Source of the DNA: Pollenia angustigena
Taxonomy: Eukaryota > Arthropoda > Insecta > Diptera > Polleniidae
NCBI GenBank assembly: GCA_930367215.1
Contig: OV884059.1
Coordinates: forward strand, 224,749,803-224,813,802
Length of the DNA stretch: 64,000 nt
Direction: 5' to 3'
Made by a program: the position numbers and the translations under genes. The notes below the pieces were generated by a model. That model was not told the origin of the DNA and made no database searches. It worked only from the letters and a program-made list of their open reading frames with translations. Each line of letters opens with the position of its first letter. Position 1 is the first letter of the stretch. Shown here piece by piece: positions 33,918 through 45,371 of this stretch.

Positions 33918-34859
33918 ACCTTTCCTTATATTCATTAATAAGTTTTCTTGGAAAACTATTTTCCCTTAGTATATTCCTAATTCTAATCTTGTTCCTCCTG
34001 TGAAAAATTTTATCACTAATCGTCAGTACCCTATTGATTAAATTTCTAGCAGTATTTATAATAGTCCGTTCGCTATGTTTCGAAAAATAGTTAATAATTC
34101 TTCCCGATGCTGTTGGTTTTTGATACCAATCTATTACTAAATTGTTTCCCCTTCTCATCATCAAAGTATCTAAAAAAGGTAATTTTGAATTACATTCCAC
34201 CTCCAAAGTGAATTTAATAAAACTACTAAAATCATTAAATGTTTTCAATAATGTATTTACTCCGCATTCAGAAATAATGCAAAATATATCATCTACATAT
34301 TTTACTATTATTTTGGGTTTAATACTCAATTTTCTAATAGATTTGTCAAGTAATTCCTCCATAACTATATCGGCTATAATTGGAGATGCTGGAGATCCCA
34401 TTGGAAGTCCCTCTTGTTGTGTATATACCTTTCCATTACACTGGAAGTATCTATTGTCTTCTATACAAAATTTCAAAATTCTAAAAACAGTCCCTTTTCA
34501 ATTTCCGTATATTGCCTTATTATTCCCCACTTTTCTTCTATTATTTTTACTGCTAAGTCAACTGGTACGCTAGGAAATAGCGATACAACATCTAATGAAA
34601 TTAATTTTTCACTTGTTTGTATATATTGATTCTTTAATTTTTCTTTAAATTGTATTGAGTCTTTTACATTGTAAATAGAATGTTCAGAAATATTCTTTAA
34701 AATATTTGTTAAATATTTGCATAACTCATAAGAAGGCGAGTTGATAAAAGAACATATTGGTCTCAAAGGGAAATCATTTTTGTGGATTTTCGGTAATCCA
34801 TAAAGTTTGGGTGCAGTTGCTATATTAGTTTTAAGTCTATTTTTATCATTTTGCTTCAT
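33900..34859 (-). pseudogene. Penelope-like element reverse transcriptase half (unit B)
   Basis: Reverse transcriptase of a Penelope-like retroelement. From 34,859 down: PKLYGLPKIHK, then SLDVVSLFPSVP carrying the first catalytic Asp. A frame change follows near 34,490, then QQEGLPMGSPASPIIADIV, the catalytic KYVDDIF, and KLPFLDTLM. The end LINEYKERCNGNS continues as Asn-Ser repeats encoded by the hexanucleotide tract. The 5' end is truncated: a stop codon lies directly before the first Met and about 250 N-terminal residues are missing. The frame change is shared with copy C. The expected C-terminal endonuclease is not adjacent; it lies at 17,437-17,957 beyond the nested insertions. Confidence 0.92.
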
Positions 34860-35345
34860 TTAACCATCAACTGAATTGATTTAACAAACTTATTCAATTA
34901 ACAATTTGTGTGATTCAATAATTTGCGTAATTGAATTTAGATTGTATTTCAAATACACTGTTTAATTTATTCAATTAAAAATTTAATCGATTCAATGCAA
35001 AAATCCAATCACTGTTTTAATCAATAAATTATTAAAATAATTAATTTTCTGTATTGTAATCAATTACGTTAGTAATTCATTCAATTAAAATATTGATATT
35101 TTTTTAATTAATTTGTTAATTCATTCAATTAAAATATTGTTTAATATTAATAATTTTTTCAATTTTTTTTGTAATTAAAATGTAAAAACTTTTTAATTGG
35201 AAAAAATCCTTGTTTTGCAATTTTTGCAAATTTGAGTAATTGGTATAATCATTTCGGTGATAGGTGCAAAATTAAACAATTTTTTGCTTGTTTCAATTAT
35301 TTTGGTGATCAAAACCGTTTCTTACTTTTTTCTGTGAATGGATGA
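34860..35345. repeat. AT-rich MITE-like DNA, CACAGAAAAAA type end (unit B)
   Basis: Runs of ATTCAATTAA/TTAATTGAAT-like motifs and a right end TTACTTTTTTCTGTGAA, the complement of the CACAGAAAAAA terminus seen at 13,611. The left end is not resolved; it may have truncated the PLE. Same in C at 51,479-51,964. Confidence 0.45.
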
Positions 35346-35925
35346 AGTTTTGCAGGCATGCATATTCCCGATGACAATACACGAATACATGGATAAAATC
35401 TAGGGGGAGGGCAAAATTTCTTTTTAAATGTTCTTTTTTAAGAAAAGCGTTTCTTAAAAAAAAATTTTTTTAAATGGTCTTATTTAATATTTTATTAAAA
35501 ATTATTTGAAAAATGAACATTAAAATAAAATATTTCTATGAATTACATATTAATATAAATTTAGTGTAATAGTGAAGTCTTTTTAAAAGTGGGATAATTC
35601 ATATTAAGAAAACGATCTTCAACCACAATCTTTAGAATTTCAAAAAAGTGCCAAGTTTGTATTTGTATTTTTTAAATAAGTTTCTTATATATCAAAATTT
35701 TTTGATATTTTATGTTTCTCGGATATAAAGCTTTAAAGAATGAAATCGGAAAAAGGCAACAACTGCAAGTTCTGAGAATTGAAAACATTTATAATGGAAT
35801 ATAAAAATTTTTCAAATTTATGGGATATAAAACGTGTTTGGTAGAAAAAAAAAATCGTTTACATATTGAACAAAAGAATCTTATTCAGAAAAAATATTTA
35901 TGTTTCATTAAAATAAAATCAATTT
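35346..35925. other. AT-rich DNA without recognised features (unit B)
   Basis: Nothing identifiable; it precedes the copia fragment and differs completely from the sequence upstream of copia in copy A. The reading frame at 35,820 only extends the copia frame upstream by chance. Confidence 0.4.
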
Positions 35926-36970
35926 ATAAAACGTTAAGTTCGAAATTTATTATGTCTAATTTTGCTCCTATTAAACTTTATCTTGGTATGGAAGTTACTC
36001 AGGATAAAGATTGTAATTTTTTATTAAGTCAAGAACTTTATATTAACAAAAGAGTTAATGATTTTCAACTTCAAGACGCTAAATGCTCAGACCTTCCCTT
36101 AAGTCCTTCTTATAACAAAATTGTTGATTCAGAAAAATTGTTAGATAATAAGTTATATCAAAAGGCCATTGGATCTCTTTAATATTTGTCTGTTAATACA
36201 AGACCAGATATTACAGCAAGTGTAGCTATATTAGCACGGAAGACTCAATCACCAAGTAAAGAAGATTGGAATGAAATAAAAAGAGTTATAAAATACCTTA
36301 AAGGTTCAGCTTAATTATCATTAAAATTAAGTAGTCTTTCGGAGAATAATGATTTATATGGATATGTCGATGCTGATTGGGCTGAAAATAAAAATGATAG
36401 AAAATCACATAGTGGTTATGTGTTTTATTTAAATGGAGGCGTTATGAACTGGAGCTGCCGAAAACAAAGTTGTGTTTCTCTGTCCACAGCTGAAGCCGAA
36501 TTCATAGCATTGTCAGAAGCTTGTAAAGAAGCTAAGTGGATACATGGACTACTTCAAAAAATGCACCACAATGTCAATACACCAATTACAATTATGGAAG
36601 ATAACCAGAGTTGCATTAAGATGGTTTTATTATTTATTGATATAAAATATCACTTTGTAAAAGATTTTTGTGTTAATAATATTATTAATCTTAAATATTG
36701 TCCAACCGAAACAATGATAGCAGATATTTTAACAAAACCACTTGCAAAAATACGTCTAAAAATGTTAAGAACATCTTTAGGACTTACATAAAACATGTAT
36801 ATATATGTACAGATTATAAACAAAGAGGAGGAGTGTAGAAATAAGTTACTTTGTTTATATTAATTAATTTGTAATTTATTATTTATATATGTTGGCTTGG
36901 AAAAAATTGTACTTAAAAGAAAAATATTGTTCAAATATTTTTTTAGTAATAAAAAATAATTTGTGCTGAA
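35926..36970 (+). pseudogene. Ty1/copia RT end, RNase H, polypurine tract and LTR start (unit B)
   Basis: Continues the copia polyprotein from IYKTLSSKF to LGLT (36,791). RNase H is nearly whole, with YGYVDADWAENK and LSTAEAEFIALSEACKEA. Two in-frame stops, TAA at 36,180-36,182 (absent in A) and TAA at 36,312-36,314 (all copies), inactivate it. The polypurine tract CAAAGAGGAGGAG at 36,821-36,833 is followed directly by TGTAGAAATAAGTTAC, the start of the 3' LTR at 36,834. The LTR is cut short where GGTAC-family sequence begins (about 36,970). Confidence 0.9.
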
Positions 36971-36984
36971 ACATTTTTGTATCT

Positions 36985-38075
36985 CTTTTTTTTTGTTTTG
37001 GATTTTTGAGGTTAGCGGGATCGAGATGGCGAGAGGCCAGCCCTATCCAAATGTCAGCTTTAGGATCTTAGGATGTGTCAGTCAGTAACATTATAGTTTT
37101 ATATTATATAGATAGATGCAGAAAAATGTTGTAAAAAAAGTAACAAAATTAGGAACGATTTTCACACCTCAAACGTTTGAATTTCAAAACAGGTCCAAAT
37201 ATGTTTTCTATTTTTTTGGATAAGCTAGAATGTGATATAATTTTTATTTACCCTTTTACACCCGAAAAAGGCCGTACCTCACAAAAGTACCAGAAACCTG
37301 TCCGTTTTTATTTTTAATGAACAATAATAAGTATAAGGTTACCGAATTTTTCTAATGAACAACAATAATAAGTTTTAATGTTTTTCATCTCTTTTAGTTT
37401 AGGAGGTATGAGGTTAGCAGGTTCGTTGGCGAGAGGCGTTTAGGCTCTGCGATGAAAGATAAATAGATGGCGAAAAAAATCTTTTGAAAAAGTAACAAAC
37501 AAAGGTACAATTTTTATCCCTTAAACGTTCGAATTTCGAAAAGAACCAAATATGCATTTGTATTTTTTGGATAAGTTACAAATGTTATATAATTTTAATT
37601 TAATTTTTATTAAAACGGCCGAATTTCGTTAAAGTACCAGACAATTATTAATTTTTTTTTATTTATTGCACAAAAATAAATATTAAATTAAGAAGAGTAC
37701 CAGTTTATAAAAAAGTACCAGTTAGAGAACGAAAAAGTACCAAAAAATCCCTCTTACGGATTCTCTTTCACTCAGGACCTTGCATATTCATTTTATGTTT
37801 CTAGATCCAATAAATGCGGAAATTAAAATTGGTACCAGTTAGAGAACAAAATAGTACCAAAACCCCTCTTACAGATTCTAATTCACTGAGAACCTTTCAT
37901 GTTTAATTTTATCTTTCTGCGTCCAATACTAACGGAAAATCGAAAAGTACCTGTAAATGAATAAAAAAAGTACCAAAAAGTTCCCTCTTGTAGATTCTCA
38001 TCCACTCAGGACATTGTATGTTGAATTTTATTATTCTAGGTTCAATATTAACGGAAATTCAAAATGTACTTTCGT
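36985..38075 (-). repeat. GGTAC-family array, reverse orientation (unit B)
   Basis: Contains the end segment with TGTCAGTCAGTAACATTATA (complement of 3,660-3,680) and the AGTACCAG/CTCAGGACCT monomers. Longer than in A, whose left part was lost with the copia 3' end. Confidence 0.7.
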
Positions 38076-39391
38076 TTTTTTCAGTAATTTTAAATAACCA
38101 AACCGTTTTTGAGTTACGCGAATAAATGTAGTGCAACCTCCTCCATTTACAAAATAACGAAATATCTCAAAAAAAGAGCAAACCTAAAACGGTGGGCACC
38201 ATTCAGCGTACCCGAATTATGCTAAACCGCCATGTGCCCGGCTTGTCTAATTTTGCAACTAGCACAGTGTTATTAATCAAATGTTATCCTTCTACATTAT
38301 TTGCCAAACCAAAAAATTTCGTCATCACGAATTTTGGCTGAGCATTTCTTTGGAAGTTCGTTTTTTAAAACATATATTTTCCATCCACTTATCTTTCATA
38401 AAACTAGCATACCCCTTTTTTGCACCGCCTTGTTTCTATGGGAGATTAAATTAAAATTAAATGGGTCACCAGTTTTCTGCGTTTTTTTTTTCTTTTTCAA
38501 TCCGAAGGTAGTATTCCTTCCCCTCTCATACATTTAATCTTTTGGCACTTCCAAATTCTTATAAAAAATGATGTTCTATCTCCAACGATAATAAACAAAT
38601 AATAAACATTTTACAAAAATATTTAAAGCGTATAAACGAAAACTAAAAATGTTATTGTTAATTTCTTATTAATGCCACATGTGTTTTTTATTTACACATC
38701 GCACTTGTTCAACAATAGTGTATTAACTTAAAATGTTTTTTATTTTTTCACTTGTTGGAAAAAATCGACACGTAATATTCATATCTAACCGCTGTAAAAA
38801 TATCGTGCTATATTGTCTACTTGTTGATAATGAAACGGTTGGCTTAAAAATTTTTTTTCATATGCGTTTAATGTAAAATATAAAAATTGAGAGTAGTTTT
38901 TTATCAATTAAAAAAATTATTTAAATTTAATTAATGTGATAATTGAATCAATTATTGTTTTTTGTTGAAAGAAAATTAAAAATATGTATAATTTTGTTTT
39001 AATTAACATTTTAGTTGTTTTGAAATAAATTTTGAATTAAACTAATTATTAAATTACAAAAAAAAAATATTTCGTTTAAAATAGAATAATTTAAACTTCA
39101 CAGAAAAAAATAGTTCACCAATTAAATCATTAATCAAAAATTAAGTAAGTTTTAATTAAAAAATTTAATCAAGTGAATTAAACTATTAATTTGCTCCAGT
39201 AAACAAATTTACTTGATTAAACGTTTTATTCACTTGATTAAGTTTTTAATTAAAACTGATTTTATTTTTCATTATTGCTTTAATTGGTGAATTAAATTTT
39301 TTCTGTATTGCGAAATTGTTGTTGGAAATTGTCAAAATCAATCAGCACATTGTTGGAAATGACAAAGCTTTTTGATAATTTTTTTAATTTT
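38076..39391. other. unclassified AT-rich unit sequence plus CACAGAAAAAA MITE (unit B)
   Basis: Matches 11,431-12,361 and 13,519-13,930 of copy A, with the empty site of the hAT MITE at TTTTAGTT (about 39,009-39,016). The MITE equivalent to 13,611 starts near 39,101. No gene. Confidence 0.5.
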
Positions 39392-39935
39392 AATAAAAAC
39401 TGGGAATTAAGCACGAATAGCAAAATCTTTTGAAATTAAAATTTTGTATTCCCAAAAATTTAAATTACTTTTTGATAATAAACAGGCAAGTGCACGGCCT
39501 AAAAAACACTTAATTGACAACATCTTTTGTAAGTTGGTGTTGTTTTTATTAACCTACTTACAACTACAATTAATGTTGAGAGAATTTCAACTAATTGTAG
39601 TGGGAAATGTAAGATGAGATAAACCCACTGTTGTTTATTGTTGATGTGTTTTGTTCAAGCTTTGATATTGTTGCAAGTAGAACTGTTGCTATAATTCTTA
39701 TACGTTTAACAGTTTTATTTGGTATAATATCTTTAGTTTGTCTAAAATCTTTATGGATGAAGTTTCCTGATGATCTGGCCTAAGCAACCAGTGAAATGCA
39801 TAGGAATAGCTTATCCCATCAACAATAAATTTCAAGTGTTTTTGTCAAGAATAAAAACTGGGAATTAAGCACGAATAGCAAAATCTTTTGAAATTAAAAT
39901 TTTGTATTCCCAAAAATTTAAATTACTTTTTGATA
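39392..39935. mobile_element. element with 86-bp terminal direct repeats (unit B)
   Basis: AATAAAAACTGGGAATTAAG begins 86-bp direct repeats at 39,392-39,477 and 39,850-39,935 that enclose 372 bp without coding capacity. Each repeat has GGGAAT near its start and ATTCCC near its end. The segment is absent from copy A and expanded to three repeats in C. A TRIM-like LTR element is one explanation, but no TG..CA ends, primer-binding site or clear target duplication was identified; a short tandem satellite is the alternative. Confidence 0.65.
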
Positions 39936-41019
39936 AAATTAAAATATTCAAAATATTAAGTTTTTAAAATTTTTAGTAATCAATATAATCATTTTGGTAA
40001 TAGGTGCAAAATCAACAAATGGGTTGCTTGATTCTATGAATTTGGTATGAATTTGGTGATTAGAGACAATTTTTAATTTTTTCTGTGTTGCTTTGCTTGA
40101 TCTGGAATGTTTTAAATTTTGAGTTAATTCAGTATTGTTGAACAAGTGCGAAAGGTTTTTAAACAGCAATACATATTATAGGTTTTAGCCTTGAGTTTTT
40201 TTTTTTTTTTAATTAACAAAATTATTTTTATTTGCTAATAATTGCTTATTTATTTCAGCTAGAGTTCGTTCATTTAAAAAAAAAAATTAAAAAACTATAC
40301 AAAAGAAATAAAGCAAATAAAGAAACAAATAAATAAATTTATTTGTCTTAAAACATGTTTTTTATAATTGCGTGCCAAATTGTTTCTAGTTCATCTCGGC
40401 ACCGGTTTAGGTTTTAAGTCTAGCCGAAATTGTGGACCAACTTTTTTAAAAATATCGAGAATCCACATTATTAACTTTTTAAATGATACTTTTTGTTGTT
40501 CAAATACCAACGTAAAATTGGTAGCGGAATGCACCGATAGAACAACTTTATTTTAAACAACTAGAAATAAATTACAAACTTTCATGAAAATCGGTCCATT
40601 TTTTACAACAGATTCCAATATCACAATTCGTTTCGGCTTTAGTTAGGTGCTCATACATACATACTATTTTTTGGACGACAATCATCTATTTTAACTGGCT
40701 GTCATTTATAAAATTTGTGTCCTCTTTTATAATCTTTTTTCATAATCTGTCATCTTTGTCCTCTTTATTGTTAAAAGCATGACCAAAATTTGCTTTTATT
40801 TTTATAAATTAAAATAAATTTTATTTCACGGCGATCACCGGTTTTTTCTGTCAAATCGAATGGAAAATCTCGTGCCATGCTTGTTCTGTTCATACTCCTA
40901 CTGAACTCGCATACACTTGCAGTATACAATTTTGAATAAGTTAGTGCAATGCATGTTTAAGTTTCGTTATTTTTTTTATCTAATTTTACTTAAGTAGGTA
41001 AATGTAAATTTTTATAGTT
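39936..41019. other. AT-rich unit sequence without genes (unit B)
   Basis: Equivalent to 13,935-14,994 in copy A. No supported gene or RNA. Confidence 0.4.
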
Positions 41020-41458
41020 GGGGTATTCACAAGGTGTGCTATCATGTTATATTGTCATTAAGTTCTAACATTTTACAATGGTTTACAAATAATGTTGTTG
41101 CTTTGTAAAGAACACGTGTCTTAAATCAATAGAACTTTGCTTGTTATGTTTATTGTGCTCTCGTAATGAATCCGAAGAGTCCTGCGCTGAACGGCAGAGC
41201 CGAGCCGCATTAGTGTTTGTTGCCGTCGCCGTTGATGGTATAGTTTTATCCTGCTTATTTTTTGCAACAAAACACTTGCGGCGTCAAATTATATATTATT
41301 TTTGGTAAATATTTATTTTTTATATTTGTTTTAAATCAGCTAGTTTAAATTATGTCAGCTAGTTTAAATTAGTCTAAATTATGAGGGGTTGTTCACAACA
41401 GCCGTATTTTTTCATGTTACTTTTTTAAGACTTTTGACTATATGACACCTTGTGAATC
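41020..41458. mobile_element. MITE with TIR ATTCACAAGGTGT (unit B)
   Basis: As at 14,995, but the right end stops at ACACCTTGTGAATC and lacks the terminal C run. Confidence 0.7.
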
Positions 41459-41666
41459 GTATATCGTCGGCTTAATATGCAAGCAAACCTGCTAACTCCC
41501 TTGCAACAAATTGTACAGGAAAAACTTTTTATATTTCCTATTTGCTGCTTGAGAGACAACAAAGTTGATTTGACACACTTCATATCTTCAAAAAGCGAGA
41601 CAGAACTTAACGTTTTCAACATACACTAAACAAGTTTACTGTTCATCGTTTTTTTTTTTCAGAATT

Positions 41667-41903
41667 GACTTTATACACTACCAGACTATTATATTGTATT
41701 TTCTTGTTACATTTTACCTTAGCTTTCCTTTGGAAAGCAATGAGGTATATTTTATGTACAGAAAAATGTACAATTATTAGACACCAGCAGAATGTAATGC
41801 ATTTTCTGGCCCGCTACGGCCTTCGTCAGCATTCTTTGTGTCACACTGGATAGTGATACTTTATAAATTGAATGTATTTAATAGTCTGGTAGTGTATAAA
41901 GTC
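41667..41903. mobile_element. MITE with perfect 25-bp TIR (unit B)
   Basis: Copy of the element at 15,635-15,871 with both inverted repeats identical. Confidence 0.8.
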
Positions 41904-43065
41904 ATTTTTGAAAAATTTAAGGATTAGAACTATTAAAAAAAGCTTTATAAAATACATTAAATTTCAGTTATGTATTTTATAAAGCTCATAGAATAAATTC
42001 GAAAAAACAAAAATGTTGAATATAATTTTATAAAATTTTAAATCTTTACTAAGGGCCAGCAAAGCGGACCGGGTCCAGCTAGATATTATACTATAGTAAC
42101 CTTCGGAAGGAAATAATTCCCACACAGAAAAAATTATTGCCATTTTTTTCAATTGATAGTGATTTTTGAATTTTAAAATAAATTTGATTACGTTCTTAAT
42201 TGATTGAATTAAAAAAAAATATTTTTTTTTCAATTAAAATTTTACTTGATTTTAAGCTTAATTTTAATTATAAGTTTAATTGAATCAATCAACTCGGTTG
42301 TTTGAATTGAACACTTTGTTGGATTCTCCTTGTTGCTTTCCTCCCTCATCAACAGTTTGCGAAAAATGTTACAAGTGCAACCAACATCTTTATAAATTTA
42401 TTGTCTTTGCCCTTACATGTACATACACACATGTTTTTGTCATCAAAAAGAACAGTAAGCGTCGCGTGCAAAAAAAAACTATCAACAAGTAAAAAATGAA
42501 CTTAAATTTGTTATAGACGAATTACAATTATGTATGACCACCAACAATGTCAATAATGAGCCTACATACTATGTATATTATGCGTAAAATAAAAAATCGC
42601 CTTGTGGCTGACCACAGTGTTGACGGTGGTTATGGTCGCAATCGAAATTTGGTGTTTATTTTCTTTTTTTGTTAATTCTTGAATATTTTTTGGCGTCATT
42701 TCGTGTTGTGCGTTTAAAGTGAATAGGTGAAAAAAAGTACAGCCAAATTACACAACAAAAAAAGTTTTTTGTTTTCAATCTGGAATACCCTGAAGAATCA
42801 GAGTTATTCTACAATTTTATACAAAGTTGTATGTATGAAATTCCTCTGTCAAAAAAATCTTCCAAAATTTGTACAATTAAGCATGAGCTATTACAATTAA
42901 ACAAATAAAACAAGTTATTTTTAAACCATATTTAAATAAAACATATATTTTAAATTATAATTCAGTTTTAATTGACCTTTTACAATAATATTTTGATTAT
43001 TTTTAATTTTAAGCTCCAGGTCTTTTTTTTTATATAAAAAATATTAATTTATTTAATTATTTTTT
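41904..43065. other. AT-rich unit sequence (unit B)
   Basis: Equivalent to 15,872-17,034; no gene. Confidence 0.4.
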
Positions 43066-43100
43066 CGATATTTCGCTAACCTTTGGTTAGCATCCTCAGG
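43066..43100 (-). ncRNA. hammerhead-like ribozyme core (unit B)
   Basis: Identical to the copy A core: CTGAGGA at 43,093-43,099, helix II GCTAACC/GGTTAGC, GAAA at 43,071-43,074, predicted cleavage after the C of TATC at 43,067. Confidence 0.65.
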
Positions 43101-43467
43101 AAATTAAATTTACAATATTTTTATAACACAAACAAAAATAATTATGGAAAAAATTATTTCAAAAATTAAATTCAAAAACCTATTTGTCATAAAATTAATT
43201 TCAAAACCCATATAACATAAAATAAAAATATTATAACTAGAGTATAACATTGTATATAAACTGAAAAAACATTTCCTATCCTTAAACCAAATTCAAAAAA
43301 TCAATTCATATAAAATGAAAAAATAATTTCCCTACTATAAAACGAATTCAAAAACCATATTTACAATAATAAATTCTGACTAAAGAATAATACCATAATA
43401 GGTATATAACAATTTTTATAAATTAAACTTATTTTGTATCTAACATATTTATATAAATCTATTTATT

Positions 43468-43989
43468 CTATCTCTTAATAACTAAATTTCTATAACTACT
43501 AGCTATATTTTCTGTGTCTGCTTTGAAATTCATTCTTTGTGCTGTTGGTGTATTGATTATGTGTAACATTTCTAATATATATCTACGTTTGTAGTTGGTT
43601 TCAGTGTTTAAAACTGATGCATTTTCAAAATTTGGATAGTGATTCAATTCATAACAATGATGAGACAATGCTGTTTTTTTAGAATTAATGTTTCTATGTT
43701 TTTGATCTGATCTATGTCCAGCAACTCTAGTCCTTAATTTATTTTTTGTCGTACCTATATAAACCTTGTCGCAATTTGCATTATCATTTCCGTTACAAGG
43801 AATTTTGTAGATAATGTTTGACATATCCCATTTATTTATTCTATCTTTTGTCTTGCTGAATAAACTATTTACCGTGTTGTAGGCCTTAAAAGTCACTTTA
43901 TATTTGTTAGTGTCAAAGATCTTTGATCTCTTAATTCTTTCCGATATGTTTGGTATATACGATATCGATTTGTATATTTTCGGTTCCAT
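43468..43989 (-). CDS. Penelope-like element GIY-YIG endonuclease half (unit B)
   Basis: C-terminal endonuclease domain that nicks target DNA for Penelope-like retrotransposition. The 173-residue frame carries YIPNISERIKRS, then IIYKIPC (GIY equivalent, residues 59-65), CDKVYIGTT (YIG at 77-79), LRTRVAGHRSD with the catalytic-type Arg at 88, and conserved His and Glu (ELNH, NTE) further on. The Met shown as start is internal: upstream codons continue in frame as INSNTNTIV through the AATAGT tract, matching the Asn-Ser end of the RT half. Its RT partner is at 50,530-51,478 on the same strand. Not expected to be expressed alone. Confidence 0.9.
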   Translation of the reverse strand: MEPKIYKSISYIPNISERIKRSKIFDTNKYKVTFKAYNTVNSLFSKTKDRINKWDMSNIIYKIPCNGNDNANCDKVYIGTTKNKLRTRVAGHRSDQKHRNINSKKTALSHHCYELNHYPNFENASVLNTETNYKRRYILEMLHIINTPTAQRMNFKADTENIASSYRNLVIKR

Positions 43990-44021
43990 TACAATTGTAT
44001 TAGTATTACTATTAATATTAC
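43990..44021 (-). repeat. (AATAGT)n coding tract at the PLE break (unit B)
   Basis: Reads S-N-I-N-S-N-T-N-T in the endonuclease frame on the minus strand and leads directly to the TA into which the pogo-like MITE inserted. Confidence 0.85.
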
Positions 44022-44023
44022 TA

Positions 44024-45371
44024 CAGTATAACCCGGTTAATTACCCCACGCTTAAATGCCTTTCACGCTTATTTACCTCGAGTTTTAAATCCCCGATTTT
44101 TTTCTTCAATTTTTTAGACAAAAATCCACGTTTAATTGCCATACGCTTAATTACCCGATTCGGATAATTGCCTTAAAAATTTAACTCCCAAAACAAAATT
44201 ATACCTAAATTTCATTCGTTTAATTGCCTCAGTACTATTTGACAAAAACACAGCAAGTAATGTAACCAAGTTTTACATGTTAATAATTTGAAAATATGCA
44301 CTAAAATTTTTTTAAAAAAATATGCCTAAAAAACAAAATGTGGCTTGATTAAAAGCAAAATATTCAACAAATTAATATTTGCATTTAAAGTTATGTTATG
44401 CGATCAAGATTCATATAAGAGTTATATATAATCTAGATACACCAAATTTATAAGATATTTTGTCTTAAAGAGATTAAACTTTGAAGTTTGCATGGGGACT
44501 ATGTTTCGTTTTTATGACAATTAAACGTATTTACCCAATTTTATCAAATTATCTAAAAACTGCTACCTTAACTTTTCGCATAAGGTTTACATGGACATAC
44601 AACCAGCAAGATGGATGGACGGACGGACGGACACGAAAAGATTACCTAAACAAGTGTTTCTGATTCGATCGTTTACTAAACGATGCGTCTAGGTTTCTAT
44701 GTTATAAGTTGCGAAAAACATTTATCTTCAGCAAAAACTTGCTATGGCTTAAAATTCTACAGTGAAAATTTAATGTAGGTGGCGAAATTAAGGCAACAGA
44801 AAACTCATCTGTTAACCAGATTTTTAAGCAATTTTTTTATTTATTTTTTAAAAACTTAAAATATGTGTGCAAAAAAAATGCAGCAATGGCTACAATATGG
44901 AAATTATTTACAAACAAATCGATACCAAAATTCATTAAAAGCTCTAAACGCATAAATATATTGTTTCTGCTTTCATTGGTCGCACAAGAAAAACCATGCA
45001 ATTGCATATTTACGTCTTCCATGTGTAGTAGTAGGATATGACAGAATATCTTAGAAAGCACTACAGACAAAATTTAAGACAACAAATCCCATTGTTTTTT
45101 ATTGCTATCTCTTAAGATTAAGCTGATACATGTAAAAATTCCTTTCTTAAATTTTTTCATACATCAAAGTTAAGTTATCTTGTAAATAAATACGTCTAAT
45201 TACCTCACTGAGGTAATTAAACGAATTCGCTTAATTACCTCAATGAGGTAGTTAACCGTATTCTTATTATTACCTCAACGAGGTAGTTAAGCGTATTCGT
45301 TTAAATGCTTACCCCGCATAATTACCCAAAAATATTGGCATTTTTGTCGAGGTTATTATCCGTGGAATACG
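44024..45371. mobile_element. pogo-like MITE (unit B)
   Basis: Flanked by TA at 44,022-44,023 and 45,372-45,373. Removing it joins ..ATATTAC-TA-TTACTATTAC.. in perfect hexamer register. TIRs start CAGTATAACCCGG and CGTATTCCACGG. Three CCTCANTGAGG palindromes lie near 45,200-45,290. Confidence 0.85.

Noticed and set aside
34142..34573. 143-codon + strand frame opposite the PLE RT
   Set aside because: Antisense shadow; the RT motifs are on the minus strand.
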